A stretch of 64,000 bases of DNA from CADEED01 sp964444835 (GCA_964444835.1 CAYUIT010000009.1:1-64000); one strand, 5' to 3'; counted from the first letter of the stretch, positions 35,449 through 44,577 are shown. Made by a program: numbers and translations. The notes: generated by a model not told the origin, from the sequence alone.

Positions 35449-36411
35449 TTAACCCTCAGAGCGCACGAGTGGCTCCGACGACGCTATCGGCCGAGTCGCG
35501 GCGACCTTGAGCGGCGCAGCCGTAGAGTCGGACACGACTCCCAGTCGTGCGGCCACCGCCGTCAGCTTGTTTGCATAATCTGGGTCTGTCGCATAACCGC
35601 CGCGCTGCAGAGCCGTAGCAAATGCGCGCACATCGCTGCCCGTTCCCAGAACTTCGCGGTAGCGCTCGCTACGCTGCAAAAATGCGACATAATCTTGAAA
35701 GCTCTCAGCAGGTGACTCATAGGCGCGGAAGCGCTCGAGTCGCTGCGCTGCCACACCATTCTCGAACTCGAGGGTGCGCGAGCCCACCGAGTCGCCGCGC
35801 CAACTGCCCGCCGCCTTGATCCCAAACAGGTTGTAGCTCACACGACCATCGCTCGATGTCGGGAAGGACTTCCCCCACCCGGTTTCGAGCGCGGCATGTG
35901 CTAACAACACGCGTGGATCGACACCCAACGCGCGGCCGGCGGCTTCAGCGTGCGGCCAGAGACCTGTTACGAACTCCTGACGATTCTGGGGTTGCCAATT
36001 GGCCGTGGCCCCGAGCGGAAGAGCAGTGACAGGAGTCTCTCGTGACGAGCCACTGTTCGACGACAGGTCAGGTGCTTGCGGGGAATCCGCCTGCGTCGCT
36101 TCGCTCATGCCAGCCCTCGTGAGCTGCTCGATTAGCATGTCTGCCAACCCGAGGCCACGGCCTTTTGACAACTCGACGGCCAACTGGTCGTCGAACATTC
36201 CTTGATAAAAATCGGCGCTGTCGCTACCGAACAGCGGATCGCCCATGCTGGCGGACCGCATGCTCTCGAGCATCATGCGCGTGAATAAACTCTCGAATTG
36301 GCGCGCTGCCTCACGGAGCGCCTCCGGCGACTGTGCACGCGCCTCTTTACGCAGCGCTGTCAGCGCCGCAAAGTCGTTGACGTTGTTAGCCGAGTCGATA
36401 CGCGTCGTCAT
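35449..36411 (-). CDS. flgJ: Rod-binding protein and peptidoglycan hydrolase FlgJ
   Basis: This 320-residue protein has an N-terminal rod-capping domain (about 25-105, EAARQFESLFTRMMLESMR) and a C-terminal glucosaminidase-type domain (about 140-285; LLAHAALETGWGKSFP carries the catalytic Glu region). It opens a hole in the wall for the rod. Both domains are present, as in beta/gammaproteobacteria. Confidence 0.95.
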   Translation of the reverse strand: MTTRIDSANNVNDFAALTALRKEARAQSPEALREAARQFESLFTRMMLESMRSASMGDPLFGSDSADFYQGMFDDQLAVELSKGRGLGLADMLIEQLTRAGMSEATQADSPQAPDLSSNSGSSRETPVTALPLGATANWQPQNRQEFVTGLWPHAEAAGRALGVDPRVLLAHAALETGWGKSFPTSSDGRVSYNLFGIKAAGSWRGDSVGSRTLEFENGVAAQRLERFRAYESPAESFQDYVAFLQRSERYREVLGTGSDVRAFATALQRGGYATDPDYANKLTAVAARLGVVSDSTAAPLKVAATRPIASSEPLVRSEG

Positions 36412-36414
36412 GGC

Positions 36415-37548
36415 TCAGATCACGATCAGTTCCGCGCGCAAGGCGCCGGCCTGCTTCAGTGCCTCCAAGATGGCTACGAGGTCGCCTGGCGCAGCCCCTA
36501 CCTGATTGACGGCTTGCACAATGTCATTCAGATCGACACCCGCATTGAAAAGAAACATCCGTGCTGGTGGCTGTTCGACGGCGAGCGAGCTTGCGGGGGC
36601 TGCAACGGTCTCACCCGCGCCAAAAGCATTCGGCTGACTCACTTCCGTGCGTTCGGTGATCGTGACCGACAGCGACCCGTGCGCGACAGCAGCGGGCATG
36701 ACCCGCACCTTCGAGCCGATGACGACCGTACCGGTGCGCGAATTGACGATTACGCGCGCAGGTGCATCACCGGGGTCGATCTCCAGCTGCTCCAAAGTCG
36801 AAATGTAGGCCGTGCGCTGGCTGGAATCGGCGGGCGCACTGACGCGGACCGATACTGCGTCGAGAGCCGTTGCCGTACCCTCACCTAACAACTTGTTGAT
36901 GCCCTCCGTGAGGCGCGCGGCGGTCGTGAAATCCGGCGTATTCAAGTTCAATACGACGTAGGGCTCCGTCGAATACTCGTTTGGCACCGCGCGTTCGACT
37001 GTCGCGCCACTCGGCACGCGCCCGCCGCTCGGCACATTCACGGCGATCCGCGAGCCGTCTTGGCCCGACACGCCGAAGCCGCCGACGATCAAGCTGCCTT
37101 GCGCAATTGCGTATACCTCACCGTCGATGCCGCGGAGTGGCGTCATGATCAGACTGCCGCCACGCAGGCTCCCGGCATTGCCGATCGAGGACACCGTGAC
37201 ATCGATCTTCTGCCCCGGCTTCGCAAAGGGCGGCAGATCTGCCGTCACCGTCACCGCCGCAACGTTCTTCAACTGCGGATTCGCATTTGCCGGAATCGTG
37301 ACGCCGAAGCGCACGAGCATGTTCTTGATGCTCTGAATGGTGAACGGGGCTTGGCTCGTTTGATCACCGGTGCCATCCAATCCCACCACGAGCCCGTAGC
37401 CCACTAACTGGTTACTGCGCACGCCTTGCACTTGCGCGAGATCCTTGACCCGCTCGGCATTCGCGGCCGCGCTGCAGATCAACATCCACACCACGAGCGC
37501 AATCACCGAGAGCACCAGCGGCCGCGAGGAAGATTTCGGTGTATCCAT
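36415..37548 (-). CDS. flgI: Flagellar P-ring protein FlgI
   Basis: This 377-residue secreted protein has a signal peptide ending near residue 31 (ICSAAANAE). The mature part starts RVKDLAQVQGVRSNQLVGYG and includes GLVVGLDGTGDQTSQAPFT. It forms the periplasmic bushing of the rod. It lies 3 bases upstream of flgJ and 9 after flgH. Confidence 0.97.
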   Translation of the reverse strand: MDTPKSSSRPLVLSVIALVVWMLICSAAANAERVKDLAQVQGVRSNQLVGYGLVVGLDGTGDQTSQAPFTIQSIKNMLVRFGVTIPANANPQLKNVAAVTVTADLPPFAKPGQKIDVTVSSIGNAGSLRGGSLIMTPLRGIDGEVYAIAQGSLIVGGFGVSGQDGSRIAVNVPSGGRVPSGATVERAVPNEYSTEPYVVLNLNTPDFTTAARLTEGINKLLGEGTATALDAVSVRVSAPADSSQRTAYISTLEQLEIDPGDAPARVIVNSRTGTVVIGSKVRVMPAAVAHGSLSVTITERTEVSQPNAFGAGETVAAPASSLAVEQPPARMFLFNAGVDLNDIVQAVNQVGAAPGDLVAILEALKQAGALRAELIVI

Positions 37549-37557
37549 GACGGCGCT

Positions 37558-38250
37558 CTAGAACGGCAGCAGCGGTGAATTGAAGAAGCGATGGAACAAG
37601 CCCGGCGCATTCGCGTTCGCGAGCTGCCCCGTACCGCCATAGGCGATCCGTGCATCGGCCACGCGCCACGACTGCACGGAGTTATCCGGCGCAATATCCT
37701 CGGGGCGCACAATGCCTTGCAGCCGCACGAACTCCCGGCCCTGGTTGATGGTGATCCACTTCTGGCCGCGCACTAACAAGTTTCCGTTCCGCAGACGCTG
37801 GACGACGGTGACGGTGATGTCGCCGTCCATGCGATTGCTTTGGCGGCTGTCACCAGCGCCCGCGAAGGTCGATTCGTTAGCCAGTTCGCCTTCCAGGATT
37901 GGCACGCCATTCGCCGTAACCGGTCGGCCCGCGATCGTCGGGCCGCTGAGCGTGGCCTCCGAGGCCTTCGACGTGTTAGTGCTCGAACTCTTGGTGGCGT
38001 TGGTGCGCTCCGCCAAGCGCACCGTAAGAATGTCGCCCACGCGCCGAGCCGTAGCGTTCTCCCACAGTGGAATGTCGCGGCCTTCGCGGTAGATCGCTCC
38101 GGCTGTCGGCTTCGCATCGTCGACGTCGGGCCATGCCGCACCATACTGCTCCGCTTCGCCACCACCGCCGCGCCACGCACAGCCGGTGAGGGCGACGAGC
38201 GCGAACCCGACGCCGACGAACGAACGCAATCTACGTTTGAAACTAGACAT
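37558..38250 (-). CDS. flgH: Flagellar L-ring lipoprotein FlgH
   Basis: This 230-residue lipoprotein has a lipobox LTGC at about residue 23. Family blocks include the RRVGDILTVRLAERTNA segment and the block QKWITINQGREFVRLQGIVR. It forms the outer-membrane ring. It sits between flgG and flgI with 3- and 9-base gaps. Confidence 0.96.
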   Translation of the reverse strand: MSSFKRRLRSFVGVGFALVALTGCAWRGGGGEAEQYGAAWPDVDDAKPTAGAIYREGRDIPLWENATARRVGDILTVRLAERTNATKSSSTNTSKASEATLSGPTIAGRPVTANGVPILEGELANESTFAGAGDSRQSNRMDGDITVTVVQRLRNGNLLVRGQKWITINQGREFVRLQGIVRPEDIAPDNSVQSWRVADARIAYGGTGQLANANAPGLFHRFFNSPLLPF

Positions 38251-38253
38251 CGC

Positions 38254-39039
38254 TTACAACTGGTTGTTGACGTATTCGAGCATTTGATCGGTGGTTGCGA
38301 TCGCCTTCGAGTTCATCTCGTAAGCCCGCTGTGTCTCGATCATGTTGACGAGCTCTTCGACGACGTTGACGTTCGAGCCTTCCAAGGCACCTTGAAACGT
38401 CGTACCGAGGCCGTTCTGTCCAGGCGTGCCGGTTTGTGCCGCACCGCTCGCTGCCGACTCGACTAACAAATTCTCGCCGAGCGGCATCAAGCCGGCCGGA
38501 TTGATGAAGTCGGTCAACTGGAGCTGGCCCACCTGTACGGGGGCTGGCTGGCCCGTGACACGCACCGTGATCACACCGTCCTTGCCGATCGAGATCGACT
38601 GCGCGCCGTCTGGGATGGAGATTCCGGGCTGCAAGATATAACCACTCGAGGTCACCATCTGCCCCTGTGCATTGAGCTGGAAGCTGCCGTCGCGCGTGTA
38701 TGCGCTCGTGCCATCCGGCAACTGGATCTGGAAGAAGCCGCGACCTTCGATCGCGACATCCATCGCATTGCCGGTTTGCGACAGACCGCCTTGCGTGTAC
38801 ATCTTCTCGGTCGCGACGACGCGTACGCCTGTACCGAGATGCAAGCCGGAGGGCGCTTGTGTGTCTTGCGAGGTGGAGCCGCCCACTTGGCGAATGTTTT
38901 GGTAGAGCAAGTCCTCGAATACGGCCCGGCCTTTCTTGAAGCCGCTCGTGCTGACGTTGGCCAGGTTGTTAGACGTCACGGCCAGGCGCGTTTGTTGCGC
39001 GTCAAGTCCGGTCTTGGCGGCCCACAGGGCTGGATTCAT
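38254..39039 (-). CDS. flgG: Distal rod protein FlgG
   Basis: This 261-residue rod protein begins MNPALWAAKTGLDAQQTRL, has the motif VTSNNLANVSTSGFKKGRA, and ends with the helix NVNVVEELVNMIETQRAYE. It is the distal rod subunit. Length matches the family (260-262). Confidence 0.97.
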   Translation of the reverse strand: MNPALWAAKTGLDAQQTRLAVTSNNLANVSTSGFKKGRAVFEDLLYQNIRQVGGSTSQDTQAPSGLHLGTGVRVVATEKMYTQGGLSQTGNAMDVAIEGRGFFQIQLPDGTSAYTRDGSFQLNAQGQMVTSSGYILQPGISIPDGAQSISIGKDGVITVRVTGQPAPVQVGQLQLTDFINPAGLMPLGENLLVESAASGAAQTGTPGQNGLGTTFQGALEGSNVNVVEELVNMIETQRAYEMNSKAIATTDQMLEYVNNQL

Positions 39040-39060
39040 GGTCGCAATCTCCTTGAGTCG

Positions 39061-39801
39061 TTAGGCGATACGCATTAGCTGCGCCGCACTGGCCGCGTTC
39101 TGTTCGGCGGTGGTAATGGCTTTCACTTGCATCTCGAAGCGGCGCGCGAGCTCGATCATGTTGACCATCGCGTCGGCCGCGTTGACGTTGCTCGACTCGA
39201 GTGCGCCCGTCGCAATCTGCACCGCAGCGTCGGCGGGCGCGGGCGTGCCGTCGCGCAAACGAAACAGGCCGTCCTCGCCACGCGCCAGGGTCTCGGGCGG
39301 CGGATTCACGAGCTTGAGGCGCCCGACCGTCGCGGTTGCATTGGGCGCTTGCCCCTGCGGCACGATCGAAATCGTGCCGTCGCGGGCAATGAAGATGGAC
39401 GTGTACGGCGGCACGGTAATCGGCCCTGCGTCGCCTAACACCACGCGACCAGCGCCGTTGCGCAACACGCCGGTCGCATCGACCGACATATCGCCTGCCC
39501 GCGTGTAGGCCTCTTGGCCATCCGGGCCTTGCACGGCGAGCCACCCTTTTCCTTGGATCGCGATGTCGAGATCGCGACCGGTCGACACGATCGCGCCGGT
39601 GTGCTCGTCCCAGCCGACTGTCGTGTTGGTCGCATACGCCCGCGACGCCCAACCAGTTCCATCGACGGCACGCGTTTGGAACGCCGCGAGATCGGCGCGG
39701 AATCCCGTCGTGCTGAGGTTGGCGAGGTTGTGACTGTTGACCGTCTGGGCACGCAGCGTTTCCTTCGCGCCCGACATCGCCACATACAACATGCGATCCA
39801 T
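39061..39801 (-). CDS. flgF: Proximal rod protein FlgF
   Basis: This 246-residue rod protein starts MDRMLYVAMSGAKETLRAQ, continues VNSHNLANLSTTGFRADLA, and ends NAADAMVNMIELARRFEMQ. It is a proximal rod subunit. It ends 21 bases before flgG and its stop lies in a TAACGA context seen at several gene ends here. Confidence 0.96.
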   Translation of the reverse strand: MDRMLYVAMSGAKETLRAQTVNSHNLANLSTTGFRADLAAFQTRAVDGTGWASRAYATNTTVGWDEHTGAIVSTGRDLDIAIQGKGWLAVQGPDGQEAYTRAGDMSVDATGVLRNGAGRVVLGDAGPITVPPYTSIFIARDGTISIVPQGQAPNATATVGRLKLVNPPPETLARGEDGLFRLRDGTPAPADAAVQIATGALESSNVNAADAMVNMIELARRFEMQVKAITTAEQNAASAAQLMRIA

Positions 39802-39808
39802 GGGTCAG

Positions 39809-41026
39809 TTACCGGATATTGATGATCGTTTGGGTGATCGAATCGGCCGTCGAGATCATCTGCGCGTTCGCTTGGAAGTTGCGTTGCGCCGTGATCATCT
39901 TCACGAGCTCCTCGGTGATATCGACGTTCGAGCTCTCGAGTGCGCCGGACTGCACCAGTCCAAAGCCCGAGTTGCCGGCTTGGCCGCGCAACGGCTGACC
40001 CGACGCAAAAGTCTCGGCCCATTGCGTGTTGCCTAACTGCTGCAGACCTTGTGAGTTGGCGAAGTTGGCGATGGCAACCTGGCCGAGCGGCTGCGCGCGG
40101 CCATTGGTGAAGCGTGCTTGCACGACACCCGTTTCGTCGATGTCGATACCGATCAAGCGGCCGGTCGTGAAGCCGTTTTGCGTCACCGAGTTCACGGCGA
40201 AGTTGGCACCGAACTGCGTCGAGTTGAGCAGATCCACTGTCACGTTGAGCGCAGCGGCGCCCGTCGCGGGCGTGTAAGCGGGGAACGTGAGCTGACCGTT
40301 CGCGGGCGATGTCAGCTGGCCGACGTTCGAGTACTGCAGCGTCTGTGCAGCGCCAACGGCATTGCCGTCGATGTAGAGCTGCGTCGTCCACTCGTTGACG
40401 TTGGCCGTCTTGGTGAAGTACAGCGTGCCCGTATGCGCCGCACCTAACGAGTCGTACAACGTCAGCGACGTGGCATTCGTATAGGTAGTAGGGTCAGCCG
40501 GATTGAACGGCGCAACAACTGGCGGCGTCGCGCTCGCCGGGAGATTGAGGAAGAACTCGACGAGCGATGTCGCTTCAGGCGGGCTCTCACCCGTCGACAA
40601 GCGCAGGTCGCCGAGGCCGCCCGTATTGAAGCCGCCACCATCCACCGCCGGATACACCTGCAAGCGTTGCTGCGCGGAGTTGACGACATAGCCGTCGCGA
40701 TCGACCTGGAAGGCGCCGGCTCGCGTGTACGAGAGCGCGCCATCGTCGCTCAGGATGAAGAAGCCCTGACCGCTGACCGCAAGATCGAGGTTCGAGTCGG
40801 TGAATTCGATGTTGCCTTGCGAGAACTGCTGCGCCACGTTCGCGACGCGTACACCGTTTCCCGAACTGGTGTTCGACACGCCTTGGAGCGACACAGCGAA
40901 CAAATCAGCGAACTCGCTGCGCGAGCCCTTGAAGCCGGTCGTGGCGACGTTGGCGACATTATTCGCCGTTACGTTCAGATCCGATTGCGCGGCATTCAAG
41001 CCAGACAGTGCAATGCGAAATGGCAT
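39809..41026 (-). CDS. flgE: Flagellar hook protein FlgE
   Basis: This 405-residue hook subunit begins MPFRIALSGLNAAQSDLNVT, followed by NNVANVATTGFKGSRSEFA, and ends NVDITEELVKMITAQRNFQ. The middle has the FlgE D1/D2-like beta domain. Length is typical. Confidence 0.97.
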   Translation of the reverse strand: MPFRIALSGLNAAQSDLNVTANNVANVATTGFKGSRSEFADLFAVSLQGVSNTSSGNGVRVANVAQQFSQGNIEFTDSNLDLAVSGQGFFILSDDGALSYTRAGAFQVDRDGYVVNSAQQRLQVYPAVDGGGFNTGGLGDLRLSTGESPPEATSLVEFFLNLPASATPPVVAPFNPADPTTYTNATSLTLYDSLGAAHTGTLYFTKTANVNEWTTQLYIDGNAVGAAQTLQYSNVGQLTSPANGQLTFPAYTPATGAAALNVTVDLLNSTQFGANFAVNSVTQNGFTTGRLIGIDIDETGVVQARFTNGRAQPLGQVAIANFANSQGLQQLGNTQWAETFASGQPLRGQAGNSGFGLVQSGALESSNVDITEELVKMITAQRNFQANAQMISTADSITQTIINIR

Positions 41027-41064
41027 GGGTATTCAGTCTCCGTGGAAAGGCGGTGGAAATCGGG

Positions 41065-41733
41065 TTAGAACACGCGCCGCACGCCCGTCAGGGGCAGCGC
41101 ACCGAGTGTGTTGGTGTTGAGGCTGAGTGCGTTGCTGGCGGAGTCGATGCTGACGCTCGACACGCGGGCCAAGACTTGCGTCGGCAGCATGCTCACTTGG
41201 CCATCGATCCGAGCTAACACCTTGACGCGATATGCGCCCGGCGCAGCGGCATCGCCCGCGTTCGTGAGCCCATCCCAGCGAAACTCCCGCGACCCTGCGG
41301 CCGCATCGAGCGGCATCGTGCGCACCGTCTGCCCAGCCGGATCGGTCACGACCAGCTGCGCCGCCGATACGCCCGGCGGAACGTCGACCAGACCGCGAGC
41401 GCCTGAGCCGTCCGTCTCGAGTCGCACGATGTCGCCATCGGCGAGCACCGAACGACCGACGAGCGCCGCGCCGTCGAGCACTTGATTGCCGCGCATCGAC
41501 TCCGTGAGCCCCGCGATGGAGCCTTGAATCGCCTGCAATCCGGACACGGTGCTGAACTGCGCGAGTTGGCCGACGTACTCCGTCGGATCGAGCGGCTTGA
41601 AGGGATCCTGGTTCTGCAGCTGCGCGATCATCAGCTTCAAGAACGAATCCTGGTTGAGTTCGTTGCGCGCCGCCGCAGTCGTTGTCGAGCGACTCGAGCT
41701 CGTGACGGCAGCAAGGGGATCGATAGTGCTCAT
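41065..41733 (-). CDS. flgD: Hook capping protein FlgD
   Basis: This 222-residue protein has the N-terminal FlgD motif (NQDSFLKLMIAQLQNQDPFK, PTEYVGQLAQFS) and a C-terminal FlgD Ig-like plus tudor-like part (about 100-205, FRWDGLTNAGDAAAPGAYRV). It caps the growing hook. It lies between flgC and flgE. Confidence 0.96.
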   Translation of the reverse strand: MSTIDPLAAVTSSSRSTTTAAARNELNQDSFLKLMIAQLQNQDPFKPLDPTEYVGQLAQFSTVSGLQAIQGSIAGLTESMRGNQVLDGAALVGRSVLADGDIVRLETDGSGARGLVDVPPGVSAAQLVVTDPAGQTVRTMPLDAAAGSREFRWDGLTNAGDAAAPGAYRVKVLARIDGQVSMLPTQVLARVSSVSIDSASNALSLNTNTLGALPLTGVRRVF

Positions 41734-41761
41734 ACGGTTCTACTCCTGACGCGCTTCAGGT

Positions 41762-42175
41762 TCACGACTGGCCGAGACGCAGCGTCGCAAACATCAAGTC
41801 TTTCGAGGTGTTCATCACCTCGACGTTGTTTTGGTAGGTACGCGAAGCCGAGATCATGTTGACCATCTCCTCGACCACGTTCACGTTCGGCGCGTACACG
41901 TAGCCCGAGGCGTCGGCCAGCGGATTGCCCGGCTCATAGCGCTTGTTAGCGGGAGCCTGAGACTCATAGATGCTGGTCACTTGTACGGCGGCATTCGATT
42001 CGTTGCGCACGCCGGCGCGTACGGCCTCGAACACGGGGTGCTTGGCGCGGTAGACACTGTTCGGATCGCTCGCGACGCTGTCCGCATTGGCGAGATTGCT
42101 CGCCGTCGTATTGAGCCGCACGGACTGAGCGGCCATCCCAGAGCCCGCGATATCGAATGTCTTGAATGAAGTCAT
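41762..42175 (-). CDS. flgC: Proximal rod protein FlgC
   Basis: This 137-residue rod protein begins with FDIAGSGMAAQSVRLNTTA, followed by SNLANADSVASDPNSVYRAK, and ends NVNVVEEMVNMISASRTYQ. It is a proximal rod subunit. It is encoded 17 bases after flgB. Confidence 0.97.
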   Translation of the reverse strand: MTSFKTFDIAGSGMAAQSVRLNTTASNLANADSVASDPNSVYRAKHPVFEAVRAGVRNESNAAVQVTSIYESQAPANKRYEPGNPLADASGYVYAPNVNVVEEMVNMISASRTYQNNVEVMNTSKDLMFATLRLGQS

Positions 42176-42192
42176 ACGCCTCTCCTAACGAC

Positions 42193-42618
42193 TTACTGCC
42201 CGGTCAACGCCGTCATCAAGCCGCGAAACTTCGACGACAAGAACGTGAGCGTCGCTTGATAGCGCACGGCGTTCTCGGCGAAGGCGGCTTGTTCGACTTG
42301 GGCATCGACGGTGTTGCCATCGAGCGATGGCGCTAGCGGCGTGCGATAGCGCAACGCCGGGTCGGTATCGGCGACGGCCGGATTGGAATTGTTAGCGCCA
42401 CCGATATGGCCCGCTTGGGTCGTCTGCAGTTGAACGCCGCTCGCAGGCGATGCCGCGCCCTCTGCGACCGCGAGCGCGGCACGAAAGTCGAGCTCGCGCG
42501 CCTTGTAGCCTGGCGTGTCGGCATTGGCGAGATTGCGTGCGATGAGCTCGCCACGCTTGGCATGCACGACCAATGCCTTGGCGTGAACACCCAAGTGCTG
42601 GTCCAGGTTCAATGACAT
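42193..42618 (-). CDS. flgB: Proximal rod protein FlgB
   Basis: The ATG at 42618 is preferred because CGGAGGAC lies just upstream; it gives 141 residues. The rod motif ARNLANADTPGYKARELDF and the C-terminal YQATLTFLSSKFRGLMTA are diagnostic. It is the first gene of flgBCDEFGHIJKL and has a perfect sigma-54 promoter upstream. Confidence 0.96.
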   Translation of the reverse strand: MSLNLDQHLGVHAKALVVHAKRGELIARNLANADTPGYKARELDFRAALAVAEGAASPASGVQLQTTQAGHIGGANNSNPAVADTDPALRYRTPLAPSLDGNTVDAQVEQAAFAENAVRYQATLTFLSSKFRGLMTALTGQ

Positions 42619-42657
42619 GACAGTCCTCCGTCGCAAGGGCGACTCGCGGAGGAACAG

Positions 42658-42673
42658 AGCAATTGCTGTGCCA
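42658..42673 (-). promoter_or_regulatory. Sigma-54 promoter of flgB operon
   Basis: On the minus strand TGGCAC-N5-TTGCT is a perfect sigma-54 match. The predicted start is near 42647, 29 bases before the flgB ATG. The spacer and -12 together form the palindrome AGCAATTGCT. An opposing perfect site for flgA lies about 150 bases away. Confidence 0.85.
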
Positions 42674-42824
42674 GCCCGGTGAGTGAGACGCAGCGCTCAC
42701 TGGCGCGCCAGAAGCGCGGATTGCGCGTGATCACGCGCACAGTGCAGCGGCAAGCGATTGCCATGCGGCACGGCAAGCCGAGGGCGGCCTAACAAGTTAA
42801 CGGCGCAGCATGCGCGAACTTGAG

Positions 42825-42840
42825 TGGCACGCGGCTTGCT
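42825..42840 (+). promoter_or_regulatory. Sigma-54 promoter of flgA
   Basis: TGGCAC-N5-TTGCT on the plus strand is a perfect match to the sigma-54 consensus. By the usual spacing, transcription starts near 42851, only about two bases before the flgA ATG at 42853, so the mRNA would be almost leaderless. Confidence 0.82.
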
Positions 42841-42852
42841 ACTCCACTCGGC

Positions 42853-43581
42853 ATGCGTCGATTCCTTGACGACTCTTCTCTATGCACGCTGTTAGCTGCG
42901 ATCTTGGCGGTGGCCGGACCGTGGGTGAGCGTCTGCGTTCACGCATCGAGTAACCAACCCCTCGCGGAGATCCAACGCGCCGCGGAGTCCGCGGTGCAAC
43001 GCGACGTGCGTGTCACGAACGGCACTCTGTTCGCGCGAGCCGTCGAGCTCGATTCGCGCTTGGCACTCGTAGCCTGCACGCAGTCGTTACAGGCCCGCAG
43101 TGCTCCCATTCGCGCCGGCATGACACGCGCACTTGTCGCAGTCACCTGCAGCGCCCCCGTCGCCTGGACCGTGAACGTACCCGTGACACTCGACGTCGAG
43201 CAGGATGTGCTCATCGTGCGTCAACCGATCGCTCGCGGTGCAACCCTGGCTGCAAACGATGTGGCCATCGAGCGCCGGCGTCTGCCCGGTGTCTCGACGC
43301 GCTTCGTCGCCTCGCCAACGGACCTCGCCCAGAAGGTGGCGCGTCGGCCCCTTGCTGCGGGTGAACCACTGACGGCGGATGCCTTGGCGCCGGCAGTTAT
43401 TGTCAAACGCGGGCAAGTGGTCACATTGGTGTCCCAGGTCGGGGCCGTCACCATTCGAAGTGGCGGCCGCGCGATGGGAGATGCCGCGATGCAGGGGCGC
43501 GTGCGCGTCCAGAATGAGAGTTCGCGCAAAGTGATTGAAGGAATCGTGGAATCGGCCGATACCGTGCGCGTGGGCAGGTAG
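42853..43581 (+). CDS. flgA: P-ring assembly chaperone FlgA
   Basis: The ATG at 42853 gives 242 residues with a signal peptide (hydrophobic LCTLLAAILAVAGPWVSV, end near VHASSN). A TTG start at 42820 would place the sigma-54 promoter inside the gene and is disfavoured. The C-terminal SAF-type domain includes VLIVRQPIARGATLAANDV and PLTADALAP, then VKRGQVVTLVSQVGAVTIRS. FlgA helps FlgI form the P-ring. It is divergent from flgB, as in many gammaproteobacteria. Confidence 0.9.
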   Translation: MRRFLDDSSLCTLLAAILAVAGPWVSVCVHASSNQPLAEIQRAAESAVQRDVRVTNGTLFARAVELDSRLALVACTQSLQARSAPIRAGMTRALVAVTCSAPVAWTVNVPVTLDVEQDVLIVRQPIARGATLAANDVAIERRRLPGVSTRFVASPTDLAQKVARRPLAAGEPLTADALAPAVIVKRGQVVTLVSQVGAVTIRSGGRAMGDAAMQGRVRVQNESSRKVIEGIVESADTVRVGR

Positions 43582-43639
43582 CGCGTGACCCGCTTCACAT
43601 TTGACGTAATGAGCGAACACGCGCCGTCTTCGACAGGCC

Positions 43640-43666
43640 TAAAGTTTGTTTCTGAGTGGTCGATAC
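43640..43666 (+). promoter_or_regulatory. Sigma-28 promoter of flgM
   Basis: TAAAGTTT-N11-GTCGATAC has a perfect -35 and 6 of 8 in the -10 for FliA. The start is expected near 43673, leaving a leader of about 70 bases before flgM. It gives FliA control of its own anti-sigma factor. Confidence 0.85.
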
Positions 43667-43742
43667 CGGCTGTGCAGAGACCTTTATGCAGTGTCTATGA
43701 AGTGACTGGTTTCGTGGTTTGCAGGAATTAGGAGAGTTGGCC

Positions 43743-44069
43743 ATGTCCAACAAAATTGGCGGAATTGAGCAGCGACCGTTGCCCGTGTCGTCGAGCGCCC
43801 CCGCCCCTCGCGTGCGTGATGCCGTGAGCCAGGCTGGCAAAGGTGCCGCGACGCCTGACGACGTGATGATCACGGAGACCGCACGCGAACTGGCGGCCCT
43901 CGAGACGCGGCTTGCCGGTTTACCGGCGATCAACGACTCGCGTGTGGCCGCAGTGCGCCGCGCGATCGAGGAAGGCCGTTATCAGGTCGACCCGCAGCGC
44001 GTCGCCGACAAGATCGTGCGAATGGAGCGCGATCTCGCCGCGGTCGTACCGAAAGCGAAGGACAAGTAA
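43743..44069 (+). CDS. flgM: Anti-sigma-28 factor FlgM
   Basis: The ATG at 43743 follows AGGAGAG and gives 108 residues. The N-terminus is polar and disordered-looking (SNKIGGIEQRPLPVSS). The C-terminal sigma-binding helices include DVMITETARELAALETRLAG and DSRVAAVRRAIEEGRYQVD. FlgM holds FliA inactive until it is exported through the completed hook. It is followed by flgN. Confidence 0.95.
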   Translation: MSNKIGGIEQRPLPVSSSAPAPRVRDAVSQAGKGAATPDDVMITETARELAALETRLAGLPAINDSRVAAVRRAIEEGRYQVDPQRVADKIVRMERDLAAVVPKAKDK

Positions 44070-44070
44070 G

Positions 44071-44577
44071 TTGTCAGCCACGCCGCGCGCGAATCTCGAC
44101 GCGAATCTCTGCCGAGAGCACGTCGAACGGCTCCTCGTAGAAGAAAACGCCGTGCTCGCCGAGCTCGAACTTCAGCTCGATCGCGAGCACGAAGCGTTGG
44201 CGGCGCGCGATTTGGCAGCCCTCGAGGCTGCGGCTGACACGCGTCAGTTGCACATGGTGCGACTGCTGAGAATCGAAGATGAGCGCCGCGCGACGTGCAG
44301 CTTGCACGGGTTCGCGGCCGACCTGCGCGGCCTCGCGCAATTGCTCGAGTGGTGCGACCCAAAGCACAAGCTCGCTAACTACTATCAAGAATGCGTATCT
44401 CTCGCGGAACGTTGCCGCGCAAGCAACGACCGCAACGCGGCGCTAGTCGCCGCGCGCATGGCGCGCATCGAAGGCTTACTGGGCGTGCTGTCCGGCCCGA
44501 CCGCCGCGCCGCTCTACGGCCCGGGCAGCAAGCCAGCCAGTCCGCAATCGGGCGCTCGGCTCAGCGTCGAAGCCTGA
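44071..44577 (+). CDS. flgN: Flagellar chaperone FlgN
   Basis: The likely start is the TTG at 44071, one base after the flgM stop, with AAGGAC as ribosome site; this gives 168 residues. The protein is helical, with LLVEENAVLAELELQLDREH and LAQLLEWCDPKH in the middle, and a Gly/Pro/Ser tail. FlgN is the chaperone of FlgK and FlgL. Identity rests on helical pattern, size and flgM linkage. Confidence 0.88.
   Translation: MSATPRANLDANLCREHVERLLVEENAVLAELELQLDREHEALAARDLAALEAAADTRQLHMVRLLRIEDERRATCSLHGFAADLRGLAQLLEWCDPKHKLANYYQECVSLAERCRASNDRNAALVAARMARIEGLLGVLSGPTAAPLYGPGSKPASPQSGARLSVEA

Noticed and set aside
42630..42643. GTC-N8-GAC element in the flgB leader (GTCGCAAGGGCGAC), a possible FleQ box
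   Set aside because: GTCG and CGAC are common in this DNA, and the centre matches neither the known FleQ box nor the 5779 palindrome; not enough to call.
42820..42852. Upstream TTG start for flgA
   Set aside because: It would place the perfect sigma-54 promoter inside the coding region and ahead of the signal peptide; the ATG at 42853 fits better.
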